64,000 nucleotides of DNA from Antedon mediterranea (GCF_964355755.1 NC_092680.1:13991001-14055000); one strand, 5' to 3'; counted from the stretch's first letter, positions 52,701-55,213 are shown. Made by a program: numbers and translations. The notes: generated from the sequence alone by a model not told the origin.

Positions 52701-55213
52701 TTATATTCGTATTGTTTGTTCAATTTTATTTCTTAATCTTAGTGTATAGATTATACACATGAATAATGAAATTTAGATAAAAAGTAACTTATGTCTTATG
52801 TTATTATGTAACAAGGGTGGTTTATGCCATTAAAACATGAAGGGATCTTTGATCAGATTGTGAGGCTATTGTATTTGCGTTAGCAAGATCCTATCTTTCA
52901 TTTATTATAAATAATTAAAGATTCTGACAAAATCAACAATCAATATATCTTTTAAAAATCAATTACCTTTATATATTTCAATGCATATAACCTATAATTC
53001 GTCATAGTGACAAATTAAATCTTTTTTGTCTTTAATTTATTAAGGAGGTTAAATGACCTAAGAAATCTTTGTTTAACCTCCTAATTGTCAGTTATTGTTA
53101 ATTTCTTTCTTCTTTTTTTGGCAATAAAAGTTGATATACATTACTGATTGGGTATTATATCAGAAATGTAGGGTGTGAGTGCATTGTGCAATATATAGTA
53201 TACAAACAAAGGATAGAGGCCATAGGCTGGATGCCAAAATAGAATCCGAACCAAGATCTTTAATCAGGAAGAGGCTTCTTATGTGCTAGGTTAAAAGGTA
53301 TGTCGATCAGCGGTCTAAAAACAAATATCATAATGTGTGGAAGAAATTTATAGCAACCCCTGCTCAACACAATCACATTCATAAGGTTTGTGTTTGAACC
53401 ATGGACTTGGATCTAAGTTATAGATCCAAGTTTGAACAACAAACTTGATGGAATTAATATAGGAACAAGTTAACAGGAAACAATTGACAATGACAATTGA
53501 TGGTCAAGAGGAAAATATACTTAGGTTATACTATATAGGGAGGGTAAACATGGATGTGACATTGTCTTCAGAAGTACTTATTTTATAGAAAAGAGTTATA
53601 GTGTTTCACGTACTGACCTACTCAACCAAAATATACTCAGATTATAGGGAGATTGAATATAGAAGTGATACGATTAAAAGTGCATCTAATGTAACGTTTT
53701 CTATTTGTACATTGCCGATAACACAGAAGCACAGTTGGCCGATAGGAAACAACTATTTTGACCACATGGTCAACCATGCCAATATTGTAGGTAATATTAA
53801 TTGACACACACTGTCCACAGTACCAATAGAACACTTTAAATCACATGCATTGTTGACTGTGCCAATAGCCTTTATCCATACTGCTGCAAATAATAATCAC
53901 ATGCATTGTTGACTGTGCCAATAGCCTTATCCATACTGCTGCAAATAATAATAAATTACATTTTTAAAAACCAAACCGTATGATAACAAACTTACCTTTA
54001 CACCAGCCAGAACAATGTTTTTGGCTGTGAATAAAGTAAAAATAGAATGTTGTTACTTAACACTGTAGATTACAAATATTGATCATTAGATAATTCAGAA
54101 TAAATTATTGATTTAGTATTGATAGCATAATTTAAACTTGAAATAAAAAATAATCAAATAGAAAAATAATTTTTCTATGTTCATCTCTCAAAATAATTAA
54201 TACAACCTAACCTATTTAACACCTCCATGACCTCCTAGTCATTCAAAAACATGCATGATAAAATAACCTCGCCTATTTCAACACCAAGACCTCCTAGGCC
54301 ACTCAAAAACATGCAAGAAAAATATAACCTCACCTATTTCAACACCAAGACCTCCTAGGCCACTCAAAAAAACATGTGAATGTGCCATCTTTTTCATTGC
54401 TTGATCACCAAGCATGTAACGTTGACGACTGGCAAAAAAAGACAAATTACTTATTAGTATTACAAATTTATGTTTTAATTTTAAAAATAAATAACTAAAT
54501 AAAAATTACATTTAAAAGAAAATTACTGTTATTTTAGAATTTGTTTTGGCGGAATATTATGAACATGATATTGTCCTATGGGGATGTTTGTGCATCATTA
54601 TAGCTAATAATACAACTTTCCAAGATCAAAATGATTTGATGAAATTTAATTTAATGTACTAGAGGGTGCAAGTTGAAATACAAATGTGTACTAAAAAATT
54701 CTGACGTAATTTGTACTTTATACTAAGTACATTTGAGAATACTTGCGAAAAAATTCGCAAGTAGTTCTCGGGTGGGACTCGAACCCACGACCTCCAGCAG
54801 ATCACTAGCCTGGCGTTCATACCTCTAGACCACCGAGCTTGCGCTGATGGCTAGTGGTTAGATTCGAGTCCAAGTAAGCAGCGGGTACTGCACAACAGGA
54901 TTGTAATTGTAGTTTTTGCGTCAACTCCCTAACGCAAAAACTACAATTACAATACTAAAAAATTGTTTTAATGAATTGCAAATATCTTTAAGTTTATCGA
55001 AAAACTATAGACGGTGGTAAATATTATAGGCAAATATGACTAAATAATTGTTTTCCCTCATACCCAGTGTATACACAGTTCAACGTCATTTGTTTATACA
55101 TGGTAATACCAAGTACATGCAGTTAATATTAAACTTAAATTGTCTAAAAACCAGAAAAAGTAACATACACACCTGTAAAGAGAGTCATCAATTTCATCAG
55201 CTGACGATGCCAT
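1576..55213 (-). CDS. UBA6: UBA6-type ubiquitin-activating enzyme E1 (22 coding exons, 3' end outside window)
   Basis: E1 enzyme: adenylates ubiquitin with ATP, takes it onto a catalytic cysteine and passes it to an E2; vertebrate UBA6 also uses FAT10 and works with the E2 USE1/UBE2Z (family knowledge). Twenty-two exons, all with GT-AG introns, join without a stop into 769 codons. Seen in order: inactive adenylation half (GLGGLG near residues 37-42), first catalytic-cysteine half-domain (exons 6-8), active adenylation half with the nucleotide loop GCGAIG at about 436-441 and the [10 protein letters not shown] signature at about 472-481, then the catalytic motif PYCTLKSFP with Cys about 594. 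UBA6 rather than UBA1: the catalytic block reads [20 protein letters not shown] (UBA1 has [20 protein letters not shown]) and the N-terminus is short. The C-terminal part including the ubiquitin-fold domain lies left of base 1. Cytosolic enzyme; no signal peptide seen. Confidence 0.95.
1910..2557 (+). mobile_element. Non-autonomous Helitron/Helentron-like element, family A
   Basis: It starts with the palindrome ACCTCCACCAAGGAGGT (1911-1927), followed by TTTGTTTGTTTGTCTGTCTG and an AGCAGGATTACTCAAAAAG segment. It ends GGCGGAGGT, a small hairpin (GCACTC..GAGTG, 2531-2549), then CTAG (2554-2557) followed by T. Hairpin plus CTRR is the 3'-end rule of Helitrons; the AGGAGGT arm of the 5' palindrome returns near the 3' end as GGAGGT. 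No protein is encoded. It lies in UBA6 intron 21. Related copies are at about 3545-3660 and 58075-59386. Confidence 0.65.
2745..2808 (-). CDS. UBA6: UBA6 exon 21 (residues ~701-721)
   Basis: 64 nt between acceptor TTTTTTTACAG and donor GTAAGT. Encodes [12 protein letters not shown], the strongly conserved FWxxPKRxPxP block of E1 enzymes in the second catalytic-cysteine domain. Confidence 0.93.
3138..3352 (-). repeat. Inverted fragment of the 62.7-kb TTAA-flanked element family
   Basis: Reverse-complement similarity to about 63075-63310: shared blocks include the AATGCACTACCTAAGTAGCT segment and GGTCATTCCTTGTC. The outer terminus is not preserved. Confidence 0.65.
3545..3660 (+). repeat. Helitron-like family A 5' fragment
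   Basis: Shares the TTTGTTTGTTTCTGTCTG and TTAGCAGGATTACTTAAAA blocks with the element at 1910. The palindrome and 3' end are missing; it is interrupted at about 3676 by a SINE. Confidence 0.6.
3676..4003 (+). mobile_element. tRNA-derived SINE (Ser/Leu-like head), near-complete copy
   Basis: It begins with an A box GTGGCCGAGCGGTTAAGAC typical of Ser/Leu tRNAs and a B-box-like GGGTTCCAGGCTC. A conserved body follows (CCATGGTTCTGGTGGTAGAA, ..AAGAACCTAGTACATCTTTC, GGGGTTACCCCGGTGT), then an (AATC)n tail near 3990-4003. The same body recurs at 6845-6925 (-), 7220-7425 (+), 15490-15715 (-) and 63571-63820 (+). Confidence 0.85.
4060..4111 (-). CDS. UBA6: UBA6 exon 20 (residues ~684-700)
   Basis: 52 nt; acceptor TTATTTACAG, donor GTAAGT. 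Encodes [15 protein letters not shown], matching the LL..FP.D...KDG stretch preceding the FWQSPKRPP block. Confidence 0.9.
4617..4745 (-). CDS. UBA6: UBA6 exon 19 (residues ~641-683)
   Basis: 129 nt, phase 0 at both ends; acceptor GTATTTCAG, donor GTATTA. Encodes [31 protein letters not shown], the helical part of the second catalytic-cysteine domain (RPxNWxxC..A..KFxKYFN in UBA6). Confidence 0.93.
4776..4925. mobile_element. Palindromic fold-back MITE
   Basis: The two halves are imperfect inverted copies. The left half has AAATAATAAATGTTTATGAG and GGTACAAATAATTTAATT; the right half has AAATTATTTGTACCATTGCATG and AACATTCATTATTTGTTTTAT. Related halves occur at 16379-16515, 16655-16700 and 32618-32692. 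Confidence 0.65.
5205..5285 (-). CDS. UBA6: UBA6 exon 18 (residues ~614-640)
   Basis: 81 nt in phase 0; acceptor CTTCAG chosen because it keeps FASFFSIKP in frame (a TTTGCTAG eight bases further would lose it); donor GTAATT. Encodes [18 protein letters not shown], matching FESSFSHKPSLFNKFW of UBA6. Confidence 0.92.
5919..6583. repeat. 23-bp minisatellite, about 29 copies
   Basis: Unit GGGCATATCTGTATATTTG followed by TATA, repeated head to tail for 665 bp. Only a few units differ (for example TAAGGCAT near 6364, CTATATAT near 6420, GGGAATAT near 6506). Because 23 is not a multiple of 3 and the minus strand has no stop in the unit, all three minus frames are open and give the same 23-residue cycle ([20 protein letters not shown] + NIQ). 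These long open frames are artefacts. Confidence 0.97.
6584..6658 (-). pseudogene. LINE reverse transcriptase scrap
   Basis: The minus strand reads [20 protein letters not shown], matching the VPQGSxLGPLLFxIF motif of the reverse transcriptase core. It runs directly into the 23-bp minisatellite, so the array appears to have expanded within or at the edge of a LINE copy. Confidence 0.8.
6845..6925 (-). mobile_element. SINE fragment (Ser/Leu-type family, minus)
   Basis: The reverse complement matches the head-to-body junction of the 3676 copy: ATAACATCG..GGCTCACT..AAGGACTATAAACCGTAG. Confidence 0.7.
7220..7425 (+). mobile_element. SINE, Ser/Leu-type family, diverged copy
   Basis: GAGTTGGCCAAACGGTTAAG head, then CCATGGTTCTGGTGGTATAA, CTTTAAAGAACCGACTACAT and GGGGTTACCCCAGTGT. 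It ends about 70 bp from UBA6 exon 17, antisense to the gene. Confidence 0.8.
7497..7692 (-). CDS. UBA6: UBA6 exon 17, with the catalytic cysteine (residues ~548-613)
   Basis: 196 nt; acceptor TTTTCTCAG, donor GTGAAT. Encodes [20 protein letters not shown], then the active-site block [20 protein letters not shown]. The cysteine of PYC (about residue 594) aligns with the ubiquitin-thioester cysteine of E1 enzymes (Cys625 in human UBA6, whose N-terminus is longer). Confidence 0.97.
7693..8660 (-). other. UBA6 intron 16
   Basis: AT-rich; from 8124 it is occupied by a truncated Helitron-like family B copy. Nothing else recognised. Confidence 0.6.
8124..8635 (+). mobile_element. Helitron-like family B, 5'-end copy (3' truncated)
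   Basis: Has the 5' palindrome GGTTATCTGCACTTGGCGGA..TAACC (8150-8174), CCCCTTGTTATTGT, a TTCTTCTTTCTTCCC block and the TCGCGCAGCGTAAGTTA segment that also occur in the array at 41.0-45.6 kb. The 3' hairpin is absent. Confidence 0.7.
8661..8766 (-). CDS. UBA6: UBA6 exon 16 (residues ~513-547)
   Basis: 106 nt; acceptor CATTTTAG, donor GTAAGA. Encodes [20 protein letters not shown] then [14 protein letters not shown], the conserved ALDNVxARRYxD segment of the active adenylation domain. Confidence 0.95.
8767..9875 (-). other. UBA6 intron 15
   Basis: 8965-9215 contains two diverged copies of a GGTATTGTTTTTTGAT module next to a CCACGCGT motif; a matching inverted CCACGCGT lies near 9703-9710, hinting at a decayed TIR element. 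A tRNA-Asp-like SINE occupies 9327-9620. Confidence 0.5.
9327..9620 (+). mobile_element. SINE with tRNA-Asp-like head
   Basis: Bases 9328-9400 fold like a tRNA: acceptor GGAGTTG pairs perfectly with CAACTCC, A box TAGTTGAGTGGTAGGAC, anticodon-loop TTGTCAT (GTC, Asp), B box GGTTCAATTCC. A SINE body follows (CTCAGCTGTAAATGAGTACC TGG) rather than a terminator, so this is more likely a SINE than a tRNA gene. Confidence 0.75.
9876..9905 (-). CDS. UBA6: UBA6 microexon 15 (residues ~503-512)
   Basis: Only 30 nt; acceptor TTATATTTAG, donor GTACAG. Encodes [10 protein letters not shown], which fills exactly the gap between NINP (exon 14) and VCQETE (exon 16) and matches the beta-strand IKIDAHLNKV of UBA6. 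Skipping it would keep the frame. Confidence 0.88.
10273..10321 (-). CDS. UBA6: UBA6 exon 14 (residues ~487-502)
   Basis: 49 nt; acceptor CATTGTTTAG, donor GTATGT. Encodes [16 protein letters not shown]; the KxKS motif follows the [10 protein letters not shown] signature and carries the conserved adenylation-site lysine. Confidence 0.92.
10686..10763 (-). CDS. UBA6: UBA6 exon 13, adenylation signature (residues ~461-486)
   Basis: 78 nt, phase 0 at both ends; acceptor AAATTTACAG, donor GTAAAT. Encodes [26 protein letters not shown]: the D..D..[13 protein letters not shown] motif binds ATP-Mg and the ubiquitin tail in all canonical E1 enzymes. Confidence 0.97.
10875..11031 (-). CDS. UBA6: UBA6 exon 12, nucleotide-binding loop (residues ~408-460)
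   Basis: 157 nt; acceptor TTGTTTACAG, donor GTAAAA. Encodes [20 protein letters not shown] then [20 protein letters not shown], the start of the active adenylation domain with its GxGxxG loop. Confidence 0.97.
11467..11534 (-). CDS. UBA6: UBA6 exon 11 (residues ~386-407)
   Basis: 68 nt; acceptor TTTTTTAG, donor GTATAA. Encodes [20 protein letters not shown], the linker between the QW motif and RGDRYDA, comparable to LYLEAADIVES..ECEEFLP in UBA6. Confidence 0.92.
11795..11819 (+). repeat. Left arm of 24-bp inverted pair around the LINE
   Basis: AAGCTCTATTCTACACTATC AAACT is the reverse complement, with one single-base indel, of 12663-12686. A single related copy is at 24698-24722. Probably the ends of a small TIR element. 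Confidence 0.65.
11822..12656 (+). pseudogene. 5'-truncated LINE, reverse transcriptase C-terminus (CR1/Jockey-like)
   Basis: Frame 11838-12320 reads [18 protein letters not shown], then [17 protein letters not shown], the typical tail of CR1/Jockey-clade reverse transcriptases. One inserted base near 12265 shifts the frame, after which the other frame carries [15 protein letters not shown] (the WNxLP block). The copy ends at TTGAATTGAATTGAATTT (12638-12655), a CR1-style short tail repeat. It lies antisense to UBA6 and is dead. Confidence 0.88.
12663..12686 (-). repeat. Right arm of 24-bp inverted pair around the LINE
   Basis: AGTTTGATAGTGTAGATAGAGCTT; see 11795-11819. The sequence just left of it (TTTTGTCACATAA) is shared with the copy at 24685, so the repeat extends beyond this arm. 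Confidence 0.65.
12723..12933 (-). CDS. UBA6: UBA6 exon 10 (residues ~315-385)
   Basis: 211 nt; acceptor TTCATTCAG, donor GTAGGT. Encodes [15 protein letters not shown].., then [32 protein letters not shown], the end of the inactive adenylation half ([19 protein letters not shown].KxxPLxQW in UBA6). Confidence 0.97.
13535..14096. repeat. 51-bp minisatellite, 11 copies
   Basis: The unit starts CTGCTGTGTGGGGCTAAAGG and ends GCAAAGCATGAGCCTTT. Copies differ mainly at C/T in GGTAGGTG(C/T)GCAT. As 51 is 17 codons, long open frames appear on both strands; they have no non-repeat coding context and lie in UBA6 intron 9, so they are not genes. Confidence 0.97.
14481..14614 (-). CDS. UBA6: UBA6 exon 9 (residues ~271-314)
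   Basis: 134 nt; acceptor TTTTTTAATAG, donor GTATAA. Encodes [18 protein letters not shown].., then [18 protein letters not shown], matching ESLERQLKHPKCLIVDFS..HTAMLALDQF of UBA6. Confidence 0.94.
14615..15817 (-). other. UBA6 intron 8
   Basis: AT-rich sequence without recognisable features up to a minus-strand SINE at 15490-15715. Confidence 0.6.
15490..15715 (-). mobile_element. SINE, Ser/Leu-type family, minus strand
   Basis: The reverse complement shows GAGTGGCCGAATGGTTCAGG, a B-box-like GGGTTTGAGGCTC, then GAACCTAGTATGTCTTTCGA and GTTACCCCGG, matching the 3676 copy. Confidence 0.8.
15818..15927 (-). CDS. UBA6: UBA6 exon 8 (residues ~234-270)
   Basis: 110 nt; acceptor GATTTTCAG, donor GTAAGT after TTT. 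Encodes [36 protein letters not shown], matching [34 protein letters not shown]. Confidence 0.93.
15928..17090 (-). other. UBA6 intron 7
   Basis: Starts with two extra copies of the exon-7 3' end (16922-17079). It also holds AAATAATGAATG fold-back MITE halves (16379-16515, 16655-16700). Otherwise unremarkable. Confidence 0.65.
16379..16515. mobile_element. Fold-back MITE related to 4776-4925
   Basis: Left end TACAAATAATAAATGTTTACGAG, right end AACCATTCATTATTTGTTTT in inverse orientation; the middle has the inverted pair CGAGAATAA..ATTCTC. Confidence 0.55.
16922..17158 (-). repeat. 79-bp unit x3: exon-7 3' end plus splice donor, perfect triplication
   Basis: Units 16922-17000, 17001-17079 and 17080-17158 are identical. 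Each contains 68 nt of exon 7 coding sequence, the GTAGGAT donor and intron bases. The 17080-17158 unit is the genuine exon end; only its donor keeps the UBA6 frame. Using a downstream donor adds 79 or 158 nt and reaches a stop within 10 codons. Confidence 0.95.
17091..17214 (-). CDS. UBA6: UBA6 exon 7 (residues ~193-233)
   Basis: 124 nt; acceptor TTTTACAG, donor GTAGGA. Encodes [20 protein letters not shown], then [20 protein letters not shown], the core of the first catalytic-cysteine half-domain (NPGIVTCLENHPHKLE.GQFLTFREINGM). Its last 68 nt are tandemly repeated. Confidence 0.96.
17215..20108 (-). other. UBA6 intron 6, first part
   Basis: AT-rich intronic sequence with no element I can name, except at about 19990-20108. 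There a CTTATAAAGCGCGTATACAA / CCCAAAGCGCTG repeat begins and is split by the LTR element. Confidence 0.5.
20109..20555 (+). repeat. 5' LTR
   Basis: 447 bp, TGTAATAAATTACC to ..GTTCGTGACA. TATATAAAGGG at about 20308-20318 is the likely TATA box of the element's promoter; AATTAAAGC near 20431 is a possible polyadenylation region. Confidence 0.9.
20914..21414 (+). pseudogene. Gag-start / integrase-fragment fusion in the LTR element
   Basis: A 166-codon open frame. The first ~70 residues (MADKQST.. with Q-rich [15 protein letters not shown] and [12 protein letters not shown]) resemble the coiled N-terminus of a Gypsy-type Gag. From about residue 65 it resembles the part of Pol around the integrase zinc domain: KDGILFRHV, later [15 protein letters not shown] and [13 protein letters not shown], matching the CxxC..K..P..PF..V..DIVGP region with key Cys/His and Asp residues lost. 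Protease, reverse transcriptase and RNase H are missing. Best read as a deletion that fused the two ends in frame. Confidence 0.7.
21488..21958 (+). repeat. 3' LTR
   Basis: 471 bp; matches the 5' LTR except for a threefold rather than single GGATTAGAGGTT unit at about 21720-21757. Confidence 0.9.
22240..24381. other. UBA6 intron 6, last part: possible decayed coding remnant
   Basis: 22284-22579 has two overlapping frames with codon-like composition, including [20 protein letters not shown] then [11 protein letters not shown], as if one ancient frame had suffered shifts. I do not recognise the family. The remainder has no feature I can support. Confidence 0.25.
24382..24504 (-). CDS. UBA6: UBA6 exon 6 (residues ~152-192)
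   Basis: 123 nt, phase 0 at both ends. The acceptor CTTGTAG at 24505-24506 is preferred over a nearer TTTCAG because it retains FISGD in frame. Encodes [35 protein letters not shown], matching [33 protein letters not shown]. Confidence 0.96.
24683..24725 (-). repeat. Copy of the inverted sequence flanking the 12-kb LINE
   Basis: TTTTGTCACATAAAGTTTAA TAGTGTAGACAGAGCTTT matches 12649-12687 with few changes. No LINE is attached, supporting an independent small repeat family. Confidence 0.65.
24726..27412 (-). other. UBA6 intron 5, middle
   Basis: Mostly AT-rich. 25345-25402 has an inverted pair (GCGCGTCCACTGG and CCAGTGGACG) beside TATGACGTCATAATAATG, perhaps a small palindromic element. Around 26290-26420 a GC-richer patch has no recognised identity. 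Confidence 0.4.
27413..28150. mobile_element. MITE with 28-bp terminal inverted repeats
   Basis: The left end ATACCGTATAGTTCCTAATA AACGCCCC (27413-27440) and the reverse complement of 28123-28150 differ at one base. The 738-bp interior has no transposase frame. It contains a 15-G run (27470-27484). Superfamily not determined. The right end abuts the exon-5 triplication. Confidence 0.88.
28151..28417 (-). repeat. 82-85-bp unit x3: exon-5 3' end plus splice donor, diverged triplication
   Basis: The end of exon 5 (GAATTTGAG..TTTGCTTTCGACAAAACTCA..CCTGTATTGG on the plus strand), its donor and adjoining intron recur with donors at 28367/28366 (genuine), 28282/28281 and 28200/28199. The two intronic copies are more like each other (CCTGTATAGGTGGATTCTGC) than like the exon. 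Confidence 0.9.
28367..28559 (-). CDS. UBA6: UBA6 exon 5 (residues ~87-151)
   Basis: 193 nt; acceptor TTTTTCAACAG, donor GTAGAT. Encodes [20 protein letters not shown].., then [29 protein letters not shown], matching AEAVLKHIAELNPYVHV.. and YQCVVLTEMKL..FCRSQCPPIK. Its 3' end is triplicated. Confidence 0.96.
28752..29150 (-). mobile_element. piggyBac-like MITE copy, inverted and degraded
   Basis: Starts CTCTTTCACTGTGC, like the 13-bp terminus at 30416. The interior matches the reverse complement of about 31085-31210 (GTAATTATTTTTGTGGTGTG, GTCTACGGTT). The other terminus is not clear. Confidence 0.6.
29561..29941 (+). other. Unassigned 126-codon open frame
   Basis: An open frame with many K/N/F/Y codons, as expected by chance in AT-rich DNA, though its end ([31 protein letters not shown]) looks more protein-like than the rest. 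No domain recognised; it lies antisense in an intron. Could be a transposon scrap. Confidence 0.2.
30416..31276. mobile_element. piggyBac-like MITE with TTAA flank
   Basis: 13-bp inverted ends CCCTTTCACTGCG (30416-30428) and CGCAATGAAAGGG (31264-31276), one mismatch. TTAA lies to the right (31277-31280) and TTAT, one change from TTAA, to the left. TTAA targets and CCCTTT-type ends are the piggyBac hallmark. Inside the left end is a second inverted motif, ACCCGGTACTACCGGGT. No transposase. Confidence 0.75.
32618..32692. mobile_element. Fold-back MITE half
   Basis: AACAAATAATGAATGTTTAT ATTCATGGAATTGTAC..GTACATTCATTAT, related to 4776-4925. Confidence 0.5.
35433..35545 (+). repeat. Fragment of the 62.7-kb TTAA-flanked family
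   Basis: AGACAAGGAATAACCTGGTT, TTTAAAGTAATATACTGTAT and ATTGCAGGGAAAGTGTTTTT AA parallel the right end of the element at 62711-63340. Confidence 0.65.
36932..37400 (+). mobile_element. Helitron-like family B, 5'-end copy
   Basis: 5' palindrome GTTATCCGCACCTTGGCGGATAAC (near 36933-36957), CCTTGTGATTGTATGAGATC, TTCTTCTTTCTTTCC. The interior shares TTTCACACAAAGTTACACGC and AAAATGCGCAAAATTAATTT with the 41-45 kb array. The 3' hairpin is missing. Confidence 0.7.
37873..38273. repeat. 22-bp GC-rich minisatellite (about 18 copies)
   Basis: Unit CTGGGACACCCTGGGGACACTG, itself two diverged 11-bp halves, repeated over 401 bp with higher-order variation (GGAGAC, GCTGGGGACACTGCCGGGAC). It is far richer in GC than its surroundings. 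Long minus-strand frames ([11 protein letters not shown]-type repeats) are open in all three phases and are artefacts. Confidence 0.96.
40892..41006 (+). repeat. Two stacked 5' ends of Helitron-like family B
   Basis: GGTTATCCGCACTTGGCGGA TAACCCCTTGTTATTGTAAG GATC plus a T-run occurs at 40892 and again at 40950, 58 bp later, before the full copy begins at 41007. This looks like repeated abortive or nested insertion at the same T-run. Confidence 0.9.
41007..42599 (+). mobile_element. Helitron-like family B, full-length diverged copy
   Basis: 5' hairpin GGTTATCCGCAACGAAGTTG CAGGATAACC. The 3' end has GCGGATAACC, a perfect 9-bp-stem hairpin AACTCGTCA-AAG-TGACGAGTT, then ACATGT and CTAG (42596-42599) followed by T. 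Hairpin plus CTRR|T fits a Helitron/Helentron 3' end. It has no Rep/helicase frame, so is non-autonomous. Confidence 0.75.
42600..44120 (+). mobile_element. Helitron-like family B, array unit 2
   Basis: Starts immediately after the CTAG of the preceding copy, at TTTCTATCTTATTCTTC, lacking the 5' palindrome. Ends GCGGATAACCCGAACTAGTC AAAGTGACGAGTTC AAAT CTAG (44117-44120). Nearly identical to unit 3. The inside consists of two diverged ~355-bp repeats (TATGGC..GTGACGTCATCATATGGC..). Confidence 0.85.
44121..45641 (+). mobile_element. Helitron-like family B, array unit 3
   Basis: 1,521 bp, head to tail with unit 2 and differing at only a few bases (for example GGACAATTTG for GGATAATTTG near 44670). 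Ends at CTAG 45638-45641. Confidence 0.9.
45642..46225. other. Unassigned segment between the Helitron-like array and the right TIR
   Basis: GC-richer than its neighbours, starting right after the 3' CTAG. 45808-46011 is an open frame of 67 codons with no recognised domain. A TAGGCCTAG-type stretch sits near 46160-46195. Origin unknown. Confidence 0.4.
46808..46910. repeat. 51-bp tandem duplication
   Basis: GTGAATGATATGGTTGGAAA ATCAGCCTCTTGATCGTCTA GCTAGGTAGTT occurs twice in a row, one base different. It is about 260 bp downstream of the exon-4 donor. Confidence 0.93.
47173..47267 (-). CDS. UBA6: UBA6 exon 4 (residues ~56-86)
   Basis: 95 nt; acceptor TTATTTATAG, donor GTTTGT. Encodes [31 protein letters not shown], matching AVTIHDTEKCQAWDLGTNFF LSEDDVVNKRN. 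Confidence 0.96.
48152..48198. repeat. Perfect 23-bp stem hairpin with one-base loop
   Basis: CATGTTTTGAGCACATGTGG GAA (48152-48174), G, then its exact reverse complement (48176-48198). Just left, 48013-48110 carries GTTCACATAAGATTTTATCG TG-type sequence whose inverse resembles 50596-50625. Confidence 0.92.
48300..50235 (-). pseudogene. Decayed LINE reverse transcriptase, minus strand
   Basis: Read from right to left on the minus strand: [14 protein letters not shown] near 50110-50160; then [18 protein letters not shown] and FLYADDACF (the YADD catalytic motif) at 49034-49384; then [36 protein letters not shown] and [12 protein letters not shown] at 48660-48893. These are the fingers/palm and C-terminal blocks of a LINE of the type often annotated as an endonuclease-reverse transcriptase. 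Several stops and shifts separate the pieces. It has the same orientation as UBA6. Confidence 0.9.
50358..50590 (+). repeat. Copy of the interior of the 62.7-kb TTAA-flanked element
   Basis: About 230 bp nearly identical to 62769-63000 (ATACTATATGGTCCTATTGC, TATAGCGGCCCGCTATAAAT, TTTTCGATCGATCGTGAGGC). TIRs are not preserved here. Confidence 0.88.
52015..52385 (-). mobile_element. Helitron-like family B, inverted short copy
   Basis: The right edge ACAATAACAAGGGGTTATT is the inverse of the family's AATAACCCCTTGTTATTGT. The left edge GAACTCGTTACTTTGACGAG is the inverse of the 3' hairpin CTCGTCAAAGTAACGAGTTC. Thus both ends are present with a 5'-to-3' length of only about 370 bp: an internally deleted copy. 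Confidence 0.65.
53043..53082. repeat. 11-bp inverted repeat
   Basis: AGGAGGTTAAA (53043-53053) and TTTAACCTCCT (53072-53082) with an 18-bp spacer. Role unknown. Confidence 0.75.
53839..53952. repeat. 56-bp tandem duplication beside exon 3
   Basis: AATCACATGCATTGTTGACT GTGCCAATAGCC(T)TTATCC ATACTGCTGCAAATAAT twice, with one base indel. It ends about 44 bp from the exon-3 donor. Confidence 0.92.
53996..54024 (-). CDS. UBA6: UBA6 exon 3 (residues ~46-55)
   Basis: Only 29 nt; acceptor TTTATTCACAG, donor GTAAGT. Encodes KNIVLAGVK, completing the GLEIAKNLVLAGIK helix of the inactive adenylation half. Skipping it would break the frame. Confidence 0.92.
54190..54373 (-). repeat. 61-bp unit x3: exon-2 3' end plus splice donor, diverged triplication
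   Basis: The last ~40 nt of exon 2 with its donor recur at exactly 61-bp steps. The corresponding exon ends are 54334 (genuine, GT donor), 54273 (donor changed to GC) and 54212 (GT donor, sequence diverged). Confidence 0.9.
54334..54428 (-). CDS. UBA6: UBA6 exon 2 (residues ~14-45)
   Basis: 95 nt; acceptor TTTTGCCAG, donor GTGAGG. Encodes [33 protein letters not shown], matching SRQRYVLGDTAMQKMAKSHV FLSGMGGLGLEIA, the start of the inactive adenylation half. The 3' end is triplicated into intron 2. Confidence 0.97.
54768..54843 (-). mobile_element. tRNA-like SINE head
   Basis: The minus strand reads GCTCGGTGGTCTAGAGGTAT GA (A box) and GTGGGTTCGAGTCCCAC (perfect T arm), then CCGAGAAC. The acceptor stem pairs only in 5 of 7 positions and the anticodon arm is poor, so this looks like a SINE head or tRNA pseudogene, not a working tRNA. 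Confidence 0.6.
54900..54953. repeat. 22-bp perfect hairpin
   Basis: ATTGTAATTGTAGTTTTTGC GT (54900-54921), a 10-base loop, then its exact reverse complement (54932-54953). It lies next to the tRNA-like sequence and may be the edge of that element. Confidence 0.92.
55173..55213 (-). CDS. UBA6: UBA6 exon 1, start codon (residues 1-13)
   Basis: 41 nt from ATG (context ACAAGATGG) to donor GTGTGT. Encodes [13 protein letters not shown], matching SVEIDDALYSRQRY of vertebrate UBA6, which has a longer N-terminus. No upstream in-frame coding sequence is needed. The 5' UTR extends right of 55213; a CACAG at about 55224-55228 could be an upstream acceptor, so the transcription start is not fixed. Confidence 0.92.

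Larger units (their letters stand above)
47268..53995 (-). other. UBA6 intron 3
   Basis: Contains a long perfect hairpin (48152-48198), a minus-strand LINE (48300-50235), a fragment of the 62.7-kb family (50358-50590), an inverted Helitron-like family B copy (52015-52385) and a 56-bp tandem duplication near the exon-3 donor. The rest is AT-rich, unassigned. Confidence 0.7.
54429..55172 (-). other. UBA6 intron 1
   Basis: Contains a tRNA-like sequence (54768-54843) and a 22-bp perfect hairpin (54900-54953); otherwise AT-rich. Confidence 0.7.

Noticed and set aside
54768-54843. Functional tRNA gene
   Set aside because: Two acceptor-stem mismatches and no credible anticodon stem.
1576-55213. 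UBA1 instead of UBA6
   Set aside because: Catalytic-region residues ([19 protein letters not shown]), the EIDD..YSRQRY N-terminus and the [10 protein letters not shown] segment fit UBA6 better; a UBA1 nuclear-signal N-terminus is absent. A tree would settle it.
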